NCBI GenBank assembly: GCA_019925095.2
Contig: CM034414.1
Span: forward strand, 3,698,001-3,762,000
Length of the DNA: 64,000 nt
Origin: Dendrolimus kikuchii
Lineage: Eukaryota > Arthropoda > Insecta > Lepidoptera > Lasiocampidae
Reading direction: 5' to 3'
Positions 43,441 through 53,632 of this stretch are shown one piece after another. Both the position numbers and the translations under genes were made by a program. Within the stretch, counting starts at the first letter, position 1; every line of letters begins with the position of its first letter. The notes under the pieces are model-generated. The model saw only the letters and a program-made list of their open reading frames with translations, had not been told where the DNA came from and searched no databases.

Positions 43441-43850
43441 TATTATTCTGACAATACAAAAAGATACTTAATTTTATTTATTAGTATGTAGACAGAAACG
43501 TGAAAAAATAAAATTGCAATGTTGACAATAACAGATGCTGAGATTAACAATAATACACAAAGTGGATATAATCACTACGATTATCATAAATATTAAAAGC
43601 CGCGTCTTCCGCGCCGCCCCCCAAGGCCCCTAAAAAGGCTCCTAAAGCCGCTGCCCCCGTGGCCCCTAAGGCCCCCCGCGATCCCAATAGCCACTCAGGC
43701 TAAAACCCCAACGGCCACTTCGGCCACCCCTACCGCGGCCGCGCCCGCACCCCCCCCCGCCCCCGCCATTACTGTAACTCCCACTGTCCCCTCAGCCGCG
43801 GCTGATAACGACAAGGAGATCGGCCCCCCCCCCCAAACCGGTGACGATAA

Positions 43851-45008
43851 GTCGTCACGAACCGGAAGGCCAAGAAGCGACTGCTTAACAGCTCGCCTCA
43901 AGGCCACGTTGACAAGGAGCCCAAACAGGCCAAGACCAAGGCCGACAGCCAGCCCCGCCGCGAACGGCTACCGCCCCCTCTGATAATCAGAGATAAACAT
44001 CTCTGGAGAGATGTACTCTCCTCTCTCCCCGCCCATAACATCGTGCTGAAAGAGGCACGTGACATCCAGCACGGCATTAAAGTCGTCCTTCAGACCCCGG
44101 CCGACCATCGCGCCCTTACCCGCATCTTAATTGACAGAAATGTCAATTACTACACTTACGCTCTCGAGGAAGAGAAGCGCCTCCGCGTTGTCGTACGCGG
44201 CCTGTCCCAGGAGCTTGAAACCTCCTACATCTTGGAGGACCTCCAAGCCCAAAACCTCCCTGTGCATGAGGTTCACCGCATGCACAAAGGTAACTCAGAC
44301 CGGACACCATACAACATGGTGCTCGTTATCCTTGACCGTTCGGACCGAGGTAAGGCAATCTTCAACCTGAAGAGCGTCTGCGGTCTAACCAATCTCCGCT
44401 TCGAGCGGCCATACAATAATCAGACCCCCCGGCAATGCCACCGCTGCCAGCTATATGGCCATTCGGCAAATCACTGCCACTCCCGCCCGAGATGCGTCAA
44501 GTGCCTCGGGGATCACGGGACCAGTGACTGCGCGCGAACTCGGGACTCCCCCGACCCTCCGGCCTGCATTCTCTGCGGACAAACCGGACATCCCGCTAAT
44601 TACCGCGGGTGCCCGGCCGCCCCCAAATTCAAAAAGAACGCCAAGCGTTCTCCCCCAGCCCCCAAGGCCGCCCCCAAACGTCGGGCATTCGTGCCTGCAC
44701 CTCTCCCGGCGTTCAACGCTTGGACAGGTTTTCCCGCCCTGCCTACCCAGGCTAGAGCCCCGATGCCCCTCACGAGGCCCCAACCTCAACCTCAACCCGC
44801 CACACTGCCGGCTCCCACAGGTGCTCCCTCCTCCATCTCGAGGGACCTCGCCCTGGTAACACAGTTTGCCAGGTCGCTGCCCTTCAACCTGGATGAGGTA
44901 ACAACCTTAGCGAGGAAACTCGAAACCGCCACTACCTTAAAGGCTCGTCTGCGGCTCTTCATGGAGCACGGAACGCTGATGAAGATCCTTTATGACGACA
45001 CTCCCTAA
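43851..45008 (+). CDS. LINE ORF1 (gag-like, PRE_C2HC-type region and zinc knuckles), 5'-damaged
   Basis: The open frame runs from just after an in-frame TAA (43848-43850) to the stop at 45006. It has a basic N-terminus, a region like the PRE_C2HC domain (LWRDVLSSLP..., GIKVVLQTPADHRALTRIL, YNMVLVILDR), then three knuckles: CHRCQLYGHSANHC, CVKCLGDHGTSDC and CILCGQTGHPANYRGC, then a Pro-rich tail. Known role of such ORF1 proteins: RNA binding and RNP assembly. No in-frame ATG was identified that clearly acts as the original start. Confidence 0.8.
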   Translation, partial: VVTNRKAKKRLLNSSPQGHVDKEPKQAKTKADSQPRRERLPPPLIIRDKHLWRDVLSSLPAHNIVLKEARDIQHGIKVVLQTPADHRALTRILIDRNVNYYTYALEEEKRLRVVVRGLSQELETSYILEDLQAQNLPVHEVHRMHKGNSDRTPYNMVLVILDRSDRGKAIFNLKSVCGLTNLRFERPYNNQTPRQCHRCQLYGHSANHCHSRPRCVKCLGDHGTSDCARTRDSPDPPACILCGQTGHPANYRGCPAAPKFKKNAKRSPPAPKAAPKRRAFVPAPLPAFNAWTGFPALPTQARAPMPLTRPQPQPQPATLPAPTGAPSSISRDLALVTQFARSLPFNLDEVTTLARKLETATTLKARLRLFMEHGTLMKILYDDTP

Positions 45009-45020
45009 TTTAACCTCCCA

Positions 45021-47903
45021 ATGGCTACCACAAGTAGGGAAAAACCCCGCTCATTGACTTTGGCTACATATAACGCCAACGGACTTAGAAATCAGCGCGA
45101 CTTGGTTCACGACTTCCTGGTCACCGATAACATAGACATTCTCTTAGTGCAAGAGACTTTCTTAAAGCCGAGTATTAGAGATCCCCGAATCGCTAATTAC
45201 AACCTGATCAGGCACGATAGGTTAACCTCCCATGGCGGAGGGACACTTATCTACTACAAGCGGTCCTTGCACTGCATCCCCATCGATACCCCCCCTCTAG
45301 AGGAACTAGAAGTCTCCGCATGCAAACTATCGATGACAGGCCATCAGCCCATCATCATAGTTTCAGCATACTTAAAATGTCAGAAAGGCATCCTGGAAGA
45401 CGATCTCAACGCCCTATTTAGTCTGGGTCCCGCGGTTATAATAGCCGGGGACCTAAACTGTAAACATCCCTCTTGGAATTGTCCAATTGAAAATCCCAAA
45501 GGAAGGGAGCTTCTCCGCCTCTCGGACAGGCTCCTCTTTGGCATTTTAGCCCCCTTGACCCCCACCAGATACCCTGACAGACCGGACGTACAATACCCGA
45601 GCGTTCTCGACATAGCGCTACTGAAGGGAGTCTCCCTTCAGTTCCGCTCTATCGAAACACGGGATGACATTGATTCCGACCACTTGCCGGTCGTACTTCA
45701 GTTAGGCCCCCCGACTGACTCGACGCCACCGACGAAACCCGTCATAGATTGGGCCAAAGTCCGGGACTTGCTCGCAACGACAAGCTCCCCGGACTTGGAC
45801 CGGATCCCGGACCCGATTAACTCAGCCCAGGACAACGATGTTGCCATCGAAGCCCTCACCAGCCACCTCCAGAACGTGGTACGGGAGTCCACTCGGCAGG
45901 TACCTCTCGAGGACCACCGACTGCCACTCCCGGACGACGTCAGAGATCTGATGAGGGACAAGAGGGCAGCATTCAGAGCCTACGGCAGCTTCCCCTCCCC
46001 AGATAATAAAGCCCAATACAGGGCACTCCAACGCCAGGTCAGACTCCGTGTCCAGGAGGTCAGGAACCAACGTTGGGACCGACTGCTGGAGGAGATCTCC
46101 CCAACTCACCAGGCTTACTGGCAGCTGGCGAGATCTCTGAAAGCAGAAACCCTCTCGAGCATGCCACCCCTCGAGAGACCCGATAACACCAAAGCGTTTG
46201 ACGACGATGAAAAGGCCGAATGTCTCGCCGAAAGTCTCGAGCTCCAATGCTCCCCCAATATCGCCAATAACGACCCGTCTCACCTATCGGAGGTAGACGC
46301 CGAGGTCGAATATCGGTCCTCCCTCCCGGCCGAAACCACACTCGAACCGGTCACGGTTGAGGAAGTACAGGATTTCATCAAAGCCCTAAAGCCCCGCAAG
46401 GCCCCAGGCAATGATGGAATCAGCCATAAACTTTTAAAAATCCTCCCCGCCCAACTTATCTTAATTATGGTAAGCATCTTCAATGCTGCCATAAATAATT
46501 GCCAATTTCCAAAGACCTGGAAAGAAGCGGAGGTCATCGGTATCCGCAAACCAGGCAAACCGGCCTCAAAGCCCTCTAGTTACCGCCCCATCAGTCTACT
46601 CAGCTCGCTGGGTAAACTGTATGAGCGAGTCCTTCTCACAAGACTGAGAGATTTTGCCTTCAGCAATAATCTCATCCCCCCTGAGCAGTTTGGCTTTAGA
46701 GCTAGACACTCTTGTCCACAACAAGTGCTCCGCATCACGGAGCACGTCCTCTCCCACTTTCAACGCAGCGGACGAAGATTCTGGCCGACAGGCGCAGTAT
46801 TCTTCGACGTCGCCAAAGCCTTCGATAAGGTCTGGCACAACGGGCTGATATACAAGCTGTATCAACTCGGTGTGCCGGACCGACTCGTGCTCATTCTACG
46901 GGACTTCCTCAAAGACCGTAGATTCAGATTCCGAGTGGAGGGCACTAGATCCTCCTCTCATTCCATCTCAGCGGGAGTCCCTCAGGGCTCCGCGCTCTCC
47001 CCCTTACTTTTCTCGCTGTACACCAGCGACATGCCACGGCACCCCCATACCGAGCTAGCCCTATATGCGGATGACACCGCCATATTCATTAGCGACCCCA
47101 GCAGATACAGAATCTGCAGTCACCTCAACGCCGCCATCAAGGAACTAGGCGACTGGTTCCGTAGATGGAGGATTGAAGTGAACCCCGAGAAGAGCGCAGC
47201 CATCATGTTCTCTCGTCGCTCTCTCTCACCCAATACTCGCCCCACCAACCAACTTATGCCCATCAAGCTATACGACGGAGTTATCCCCTGGGTTAACGAA
47301 GTCAAATATCTTGGTGTAACTCTCGATAAAGGCTTGTACTTCCACAAGCACACCAGAGCGGCCGGGAACAGAGCATACTGGATCCTAGGCCGACTCTATC
47401 CGTTGATATGCAAGAAGAGTAAGATGAGCCTTAGAAATAAGGTGACTCTATACAAAACTTGCATCCGCCCCATCATGACCTATGCGAGTGTGGTCTTCGG
47501 CCACGCCAGCGAAACAAACATCTGGAGACTGCAAAGAATCCAGAATCATTTTATGCGTGCTGCAGTCGACGCCCCGCGCTATATGCGGCTCGCCGACCTG
47601 CATCGCGATCTGGAGCTTCCCTCCATCAAAGATTATATAGTCACTCTATCGCGCAGATTCTTTGACCTCGCCCCCCATCACCCGAACCCTCTGGTGACGG
47701 AAACGGTCAACTATAAACCCACACCGAACGCTCCCATGAGAAATCGTCGCCCTCGCAATGTACTCATTGACGAGCCCGATAAAATCACCCGTCTCCTCGC
47801 GATCATGAACCCCCCGAGGCTCAGAACATCAGCCTGGCATAACAGACGCAGACAGAACAGACGCCGGAGAGCCCCCGGCTCGGATCCTCTTACACAAAGG
47901 TAA
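45021..47903 (+). CDS. LINE ORF2: AP-endonuclease plus reverse transcriptase
   Basis: 960 codons without interruption, ATG 12 nt after the ORF1 stop. The N-terminal APE-like endonuclease shows ATYNANGL, VQETFLK, AGDLNCKHPSWN and DSDHLPV. The RT shows KAPGNDGI, YRPISLLSSLGKLYERV, FFDVAKAFDKVWH, GVPQGSALSPLLF and the catalytic YADD (LALYADDTAIF). The C-terminus is Arg-rich (RRRQNRRRRAPG). Target-primed reverse transcription is the known mechanism. Completeness suggests recent insertion. Jockey-clade assignment rests on motif style plus the three-knuckle ORF1. Confidence 0.92.
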   Translation: MATTSREKPRSLTLATYNANGLRNQRDLVHDFLVTDNIDILLVQETFLKPSIRDPRIANYNLIRHDRLTSHGGGTLIYYKRSLHCIPIDTPPLEELEVSACKLSMTGHQPIIIVSAYLKCQKGILEDDLNALFSLGPAVIIAGDLNCKHPSWNCPIENPKGRELLRLSDRLLFGILAPLTPTRYPDRPDVQYPSVLDIALLKGVSLQFRSIETRDDIDSDHLPVVLQLGPPTDSTPPTKPVIDWAKVRDLLATTSSPDLDRIPDPINSAQDNDVAIEALTSHLQNVVRESTRQVPLEDHRLPLPDDVRDLMRDKRAAFRAYGSFPSPDNKAQYRALQRQVRLRVQEVRNQRWDRLLEEISPTHQAYWQLARSLKAETLSSMPPLERPDNTKAFDDDEKAECLAESLELQCSPNIANNDPSHLSEVDAEVEYRSSLPAETTLEPVTVEEVQDFIKALKPRKAPGNDGISHKLLKILPAQLILIMVSIFNAAINNCQFPKTWKEAEVIGIRKPGKPASKPSSYRPISLLSSLGKLYERVLLTRLRDFAFSNNLIPPEQFGFRARHSCPQQVLRITEHVLSHFQRSGRRFWPTGAVFFDVAKAFDKVWHNGLIYKLYQLGVPDRLVLILRDFLKDRRFRFRVEGTRSSSHSISAGVPQGSALSPLLFSLYTSDMPRHPHTELALYADDTAIFISDPSRYRICSHLNAAIKELGDWFRRWRIEVNPEKSAAIMFSRRSLSPNTRPTNQLMPIKLYDGVIPWVNEVKYLGVTLDKGLYFHKHTRAAGNRAYWILGRLYPLICKKSKMSLRNKVTLYKTCIRPIMTYASVVFGHASETNIWRLQRIQNHFMRAAVDAPRYMRLADLHRDLELPSIKDYIVTLSRRFFDLAPHHPNPLVTETVNYKPTPNAPMRNRRPRNVLIDEPDKITRLLAIMNPPRLRTSAWHNRRRQNRRRRAPGSDPLTQR

Positions 47904-47969
47904 GACCCCACCAATCTCACACACTCAATACAGACACAAGTAGCCATACACGATTAGCATAGGCGTGTT

Positions 47970-48027
47970 GCTGGAGAGTTTCTTCCGCCGCTTCTTCTCC
48001 TCCAGCTATAACACGTTGCGAAGCGGT
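47970..48027 (+). ncRNA. 58-nt pseudoknot-like module, LINE copy
   Basis: Stem 1: 47970-47978 with 47997-48006 (one bulge; GCTGGAG/CTCCAGC core). Stem 2: 47988-47994 with 48020-48026 (CCGCTTC/GAAGCGG). The order S1-S2-S1'-S2' makes an H-type pseudoknot. It starts 66 nt after the ORF2 stop. Homologous copies are at 11257, 13867, 31716, 51689 and 57421. Confidence 0.6.
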
Positions 48028-48317
48028 AGTAACGATAGACTAGGATCGGCTCCGCCGGCGGAGTCGATAATTGGTCCCCAAAAAACAATCATTTCAGCCT
48101 GTTGGCTTAGCTCTTTCAGCCTTTAACGGCTAATTCCCAATATAGAGTCAATCCCCCGCAGCGGTCGAGCCGAGGTCGAACCTCACAGGAGGTGCCTCCT
48201 CGAGCGTGCTGCTCCCGGGCCGAACGCCTCCGCTCCCACGGAGTCGTGAAGCCCCCAAAGTCCGGTATCGCTGAAACAGCCATCTGCGGCTATTCAGCTG
48301 GGTCCAGTTCCAAAAAA

Positions 48318-48604
48318 GCAGACAGGCAGACGGCCCACTTGATGGAAAGCGGTTACCATCGCCTATGGACATTTGCAACAGCAAAGTTGCTACAAATGCG
48401 CTGCTGCTCTCTTAAGGGAGACTGGAACCTGGTCACTAATGCCGGAACACAACTCAAGGTTGTTATGGCGGCATACTTTAGACCAGAGGTGGTAGCCATC
48501 CATTCGGGCAAATGCCCTACCACCTGGCTGTGGGTTGTTAAGTCGCCTCTTACGAGAGGCCGCCCGGCCGCAGGAAATTGTATTCTTTCTCCGTTCCTGC
48601 ACGG
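48318..48604 (-). repeat. repeat A copy at the LINE 3' end
   Basis: CAGACAGGCAGACGGCCCAC to TTCCTGCACGGTT, directly after the LINE A run. Confidence 0.7.
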
Positions 48605-48636
48605 TTAAGAAGCCTTTGTCGGCCAACTTTATTACA

Positions 48637-48740
48637 ACGATTCTCGGCTTTTCGGCTAAGATCAAAGTGTGTATCTGTCCTTCTCAGCTTAATGTCTGAA
48701 AGTTCCCGCACTGCGCGACCAGTATATTAAATAAAAAAAA
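48637..48740 (+). pseudogene. U2 snRNA retropseudogene
   Basis: TTCTCGGCTTTTCGGCTAAG, then ATCAAAGTGT, CTTCTCAGCTTAAT and ACCAGTATATTAAAT follow the U2 snRNA 5' half in order. The branch-site recognition GTAGTA is reduced to GTGTA, and the sequence ends in an A tract at the Sm-site side. This is a processed, truncated copy, not a functional gene. Confidence 0.8.
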
Positions 48741-48744
48741 GATG

Positions 48745-49785
48745 GTATGCGTCTCGGGACGCCCGACAGAAGTGATAACCTAAACTAATCTAAATTTAAT
48801 ATTCAAATTGTTTAACTTAAGAAAAGCTTAGGTTATTACTTAAATTTTATGTATATTAATATCATAATGTAAGGAAAGGTTATTTGTTAATAAAATCTTC
48901 TATTGATTATAAAATATTTTTTATTCTTAGTTACAATTCTTGAATATGTACATTAGAAGAAATACGGCTAGCGCTGTGGGTTAGTTTGAGAGAGGAGGAG
49001 CCTGCCTTCCGCTGCCGTATGCGTGAGAGAAAGGGAAGCCAGACAGACTGGCGGCCTAACGCGTTACGTAACGAAGCGGTTTACCCTTCGATAAGAAGTC
49101 ATGACTGCAAAAATGTTGTGTTAAATGTATTTGATGTTACGTTAATGTATTTACATTCAGGGAGAGGCCACTAGCCCCTAGAATACAGTGCAAACTAATT
49201 TAGGGGCTAGATGAATAAAAAAAATACTGTCTGATTTCACTTAAACTCATTTTCACTTAAATAAATATGTTATTATACAATCTACAGATATATTTTTAGA
49301 AAATAAACGCTTTTGAAATGAAGCTTCCTTAGAATCGTTGTTTTGAAAATCGATGAAACAAAAAAGCGACACTAAAAAGAGATAAACACATAAATCTGTA
49401 GAACTAAGCCTGCGAGAGAATGAGATACGAGTTTTACATTGTGCAGCACAGATTAGAGAGTCAATAAGACCGACGATTAAACATAGGTCCAATTTGGACC
49501 GAAATAAAACTGATAATAATATTTTTAGACTAAAACAGTGAAAAATTTAAAGTGATACTTAAGAAGTTTATTTTGAATTATAATATGTTGATATTTATAT
49601 TAATAAAAGTTACAGAAGAATTATCTGTGAGTATATTCTCTGCAGTTTCACTTCTAGTGCGTATGAACTGCACACAGATACAATTATTTTTAATTGTATT
49701 TTATTTATGCGTCCATGAAACGTACATAACCTCTAACTGAGAAAGGACCTGCCTATTCTCATATTCTTTATTTAAGTTGAACTTG
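48745..49785. other. no gene seen
   Basis: AT-rich; no supported exon or repeat. Confidence 0.5.
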
Positions 49786-49787
49786 CT

Positions 49788-49905
49788 GTTTATTTTATTG
49801 TTTGAGTACAGCAGAGAAGCTGAAAGCCCACCTGATAGAAAGTGGTTACATTCACCTATGGACGTTTGCATCACCAAAAGCTCTGTCAATATGTTGCCGG
49901 TCTCG
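49788..49905 (-). repeat. divergent repeat A fragment
   Basis: TTTATTGTTTGAGTACAGCA...CACCTATGGACGTTTGCATC; many substitutions. Confidence 0.5.
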
Positions 49906-49949
49906 AAATGGTTTTTAAGTTCTCAAATATTTATTTATAGTCCCGCAAT

Positions 49950-50085
49950 AAACACACGTATAAACACCGATGTGTGAAACCTGCTAATCCGCCTTAGAGA
50001 AGCGTGGGGAGGATACTGATCTTTCTCTTAACAAATGGAAAAGCTTGAGCAGAGCACTGGAACATTGAACAGCTGATAATTTTAA
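49950..50085 (+). repeat. SINE S1 3' fragment
   Basis: CGATGTGTGAAACCTGCTAA to GAACATTGAACAGCTGATA. Confidence 0.5.
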
Positions 50086-50380
50086 TTTTAAACAATTATC
50101 GATAGTACCATTGCGCTGTCCCATCCTTATGAATCAAACCAGTGCAGCGACCTTGCACTCAAGGAAAGTTGTCGACGTATCGCCTCTAGAGACAACCGGA
50201 TCATGACCACATTTTTGTATCGATTAATTCGGTTATTCAAGGGCCTGCACTATTTTTCATAATATGCATGAAGTTCAAAATATAAAAAAATATTTCATAT
50301 GACGTGGCTTCCTCTGCAATAATGTTAAAGACATAAGCCGTTTCACGAGGTCATGGCGATGGGTTTAATATGACATTGTT

Positions 50381-50702
50381 AATACATACATAACTTCACG
50401 CCAGTTCCCTTGCGGGGTAGGCACGACCAACAGAGCGCCATTTAGGCTTATTATTACACACCTCACTTGCTTCTTTCACATTCATAACTCTTGTCATGCA
50501 CGCTCGTCTGTTCTTAAGGCTCCTGACATCACCTTCTGCTAGTACACGATCAATTTGATCATGGAAGGTGTATGGTGGTCTTCCACGACTTCTGCATCCA
50601 TCCACTTTCGCATTGTATATCTGTTTAGTCATTCTTTCCACATGCCCGAACCACCGGAGCATTCCTTTCCTTACCTTCATCCCGACACTCTCTTTCAGAC
50701 CT
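50381..50702 (-). pseudogene. RTE-like LINE 3' fragment
   Basis: [20 protein letters not shown] to PARELA, intact frame over the retained part. Confidence 0.75.
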
Positions 50703-51107
50703 AATTTATTATTATTATAATTATTACATTACATCGCAACGAGAACATATTGAAATAGCAGAATTGGGCCCCCGATAGAAAGCGGTTACCGTCGCCTAAG
50801 GATATCATGTAGCTACATTATTACTCGCGTACGCTCGTCGTGGCGTAATTTAACAGTTCAACGCAAACAAAGCCAGTGGCAGAAGCTAGTTTGTATACAA
50901 ACACAAAACCATGTGAACTAGACAGACGTTTGGGAAACAATGAATGATCTCTCATGACCTGACCCGAGACTCGAACCTGTTTCATTCATTTACACATGTT
51001 ACAATTTGTACATAGTTTATTACAAAACTTTGAAAAATAATCTCAAATATTAAATTTCCAATGACATCACAATACTTGCCGAAAACCAGTAACTAACTCC
51101 CGTATCA

Positions 51108-51165
51108 TATTTTCTTAAGTTTTCGCAAATTGTATACATAACAAAACTACGTTTTAACCACAAAT
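51108..51165 (-). mobile_element. short Penelope end fragment, inverted
   Basis: TTTTCTTAAGTTTTCGCAAA then ACAAAACTACGTTTTAAC matches the outer end of the left copy near 10995-11045. With the + fragment at 51400 it forms another inverted pair split by a repeat insertion. Confidence 0.5.
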
Positions 51166-51167
51166 TT

Positions 51168-51397
51168 GCCAGGTGGCAGGGCATTTGCCCGACTGGATGG
51201 CTACCACCCCTGGTCTAAAGTATGTCGCCATAACAACTTTGAGTTGTGTTCCGGCATTAGTGACCAGGTTCCAGTCTCCCTTAAGAGAACAGCAGCGCGT
51301 TTGTAGCACCTTTGGTGTTGCAAATGTCTATAGGCGATGGTAACCGCTTTCCATCAAGTGGGCCGTCTGCCTGTCTGCTGAACTCCTGCAATAAAAA
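51168..51397 (+). repeat. repeat A copy
   Basis: Starts GCCAGGTGGCAGGGCAT (A box) and ends CTCCTGCAATAAAAAAAAT; splits two Penelope fragments. Confidence 0.75.
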
Positions 51398-51399
51398 AA

Positions 51400-51972
51400 A
51401 TCCTCGCGAAAGAGAATCGTTTCATATCTAGAACGATGCGTGAGGCTACTGAAATCAAAAAACACCCAAATTTCAATAGAGAAGATGGTTGGCATGTACC
51501 ACCTGTTTGGGATCCGATAATCAAAATTATTAAGACCCAAGCCCAGCAAAAATCAACTGCCAGACCGCAAGACACTGTAAGCTCTTTATGCGTGCAACGG
51601 AACACAAACCAACTTGATTGATATTTTCTTTTAAATTTCCTTCCACCCATTTTAATATTATATAAAATTATTAGAGCTAGGCATGTTTGCTGAAGAGTTT
51701 CTTGCGCCGCTTCTTCTCTTCAAGCCATAACATGTTGCGAAGCGGTGGTAAATTATATTAGGCTCCCATAGAGTAAATAATAACAATAAACAAAATTAAA
51801 ACTAAATAATTAAAATGAACAAGTTGGCGGTAGGCTAAATAAAACTTTAACCATACTCGTTGACACTTGACATCTTTGTCTTCCGTGATCACGGCCACTG
51901 AAAAGTGGCCGAAACATCGGAATAATAAAATTCAAATAAATTACTAAAACCGTTGAAACCTAGTTTTATCCC
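51400..51972 (+). mobile_element. Penelope-like 3' fragment
   Basis: It encodes ATEIKKHPNFNREDGWHVPP to the stop at 51619, then the 3' region with the 58-nt module and GGCCACTGAAAAGTGGCC hairpin, close to the 11-14 kb copies. Confidence 0.8.
51689..51746 (+). ncRNA. 58-nt pseudoknot-like module, third Penelope copy
   Basis: Identical to the 13867 copy over both stems; starts 67 nt after the ORF stop at 51619-51621. Confidence 0.6.
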
Positions 51973-52230
51973 GTATTCATATTAATTACACGAGCTTTAT
52001 ATTATTTTTCACGCGATGAAACGCGAACAGACAGACATAAAACATCTAAGAATTGCATATTTCGAATCTGCTTGTCCGAATTAGGGCTTGTTCTCAAAGT
52101 ACTAATAAAAAAGTTGCTAAACTACTCAACTGAAAAAAAATATTGAACACATATTTTATAAATTCAGTGTCATTCTACTCAACGATAAATAAATGTTATT
52201 CCCAAAGTAATCAACACATTTATTTTGTTT

Positions 52231-52523
52231 TTTTAATGACAGGCAGACGGCCCACTTGATGGAAAGCGGTCACCATCGCCTATGGACATTTGCAACAGCA
52301 AAGTTGCTACAAATGCGCTGCTGCTCTCTTAAGGGAGACTGGAACCTGGTCACTAATGCCGGAACACAACTCAAGGTTGTTATGCCGACATACTTTAGAC
52401 CAAGGGTGATAGCCATCCAGTCGGGCAAATGCACTACCACCTGGCTGTGTGTTGTTAAGTCGCCTCTTACGACAGGCCGCCCGGCCGCAGGAAATTGTAT
52501 TCTTTCTCCGTTCCTGCACGGAT
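52231..52523 (-). repeat. repeat A copy
   Basis: GACAGGCAGACGGCCCACTT to TTCCTGCACGGAT; shares the GCAACAGCAAAGTTGC variant with 48318-48604. Confidence 0.75.
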
Positions 52524-52887
52524 ACAATTTGTTCCCAAACTACTCAACGAATTCGGTATTTGTTAATATTGATTGAAAATTGTTTCATCTTTATTAGACG
52601 CGACAACTGAGGTACAGTTGGTGCAAAAATTGGAATTTGACAAAAAAATATTATTTGCTCTTTAGGTACCTACCCTTGAAGTCGATTAATTTTTTACTAC
52701 AAAATGTTTTACAGTGTTAAGTTACGTATATAATATCTGTTACGTCACGTACATGAAATAACTTATTGCTACATAATTAGCAAGGTTAGCGATCATACAT
52801 ATAACTGTGTAGTTCATGTATGTGCCAAAATGTGTCAATACCGAAAACAGAAAACCTTCGGTAGTCTTTTTTTTGAGTCGGTTGTAA

Positions 52888-53188
52888 TATAACAACAGCC
52901 CATAAATCTCCCAGTGCTGGGCTCCGGCCTCCCATTTACAGGGGAACGGACTGTCAACCCGCCACGCTTATCTGAGGCGCACTGGCGGCTTTGACACATC
53001 GGTTATCTCGATGTGCTGGTTTCATCACAATGTTTTCTTTCACCATCAGCACGCGGTAATTGTAACAATATGCACATTAGGTCAGAAAACTGTCTAAGTA
53101 GTGCATGCTTTCCGATCAGGATTCGAACTAGCGCTCTTTGAATTTGGGACGAGTGCGCTATCCACTAAGCTATCACGGTTGTTGAATT
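52888..53188 (-). repeat. tRNA-derived SINE S1 copy
   Basis: Complete in outline; the B box reads as complement AGGATTCGAACTAG (53115-53130) and the head CTAAGCTATCACGG. Confidence 0.7.
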
Positions 53189-53632
53189 AGGTTAAAATTT
53201 GAAATCGGTTAAAAGGTGTGTTTGTTGGTATTATGAATTTCACACCCTAGCCTGTTTTAATACAAAAAGGAAACATGTTTGCCTTTGCCCGTCGCGCTGC
53301 GTTCACCCCTACCCTTCTCCGCTGTGTGTCATTCTGTTAAGACGATCTGTTAATGCTAAATAAAATATTCATAGAATTCATAGTTTTATTGGTTAGTGCC
53401 TTCCCATAATACTATTCAAGTGCAATATTACAAGATAGACACTGTTTACTTACATTAATCAAAGAGTTCTAACTAGTTTTGTGGGATTTTTATTTAAATT
53501 CAGAACACGCACTTCTTACTCGGAAAAAGTATTTTGTACTCTCTTTTAATCTCATGTGGACTGTAATCACACAACATTTCTATTTCACCAGAGGTAACAA
53601 AAACCATAGATAACCTATTAAACAAAGGATTA

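Larger units (their letters stand above)
43597..48316 (+). mobile_element. Jockey-like non-LTR retrotransposon, 5'-truncated, ORF2 intact
   Basis: The layout is: GC-rich, frame-disrupted ORF1 5' region (from about 43597), ORF1 with three CCHC knuckles, a 12-nt gap, complete ORF2 (endonuclease plus RT), and a 3' UTR of about 410 nt carrying the 58-nt pseudoknot-like module and ending in a short A run near 48316. It runs against WDR7 transcription and may lie in a 5' intron of that gene. A P/A/K-rich segment and frameshifts around poly-C runs near 43680-43850 show decay of the ORF1 N-terminus. No clear target-site duplication was seen; the 3' end abuts another repeat copy at 48318. Confidence 0.85.

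Noticed and set aside
43695..43907. Minus-strand Gly/Ala-rich protein
   Set aside because: Antisense of the Pro/Ala-rich ORF1 5' region of the LINE.
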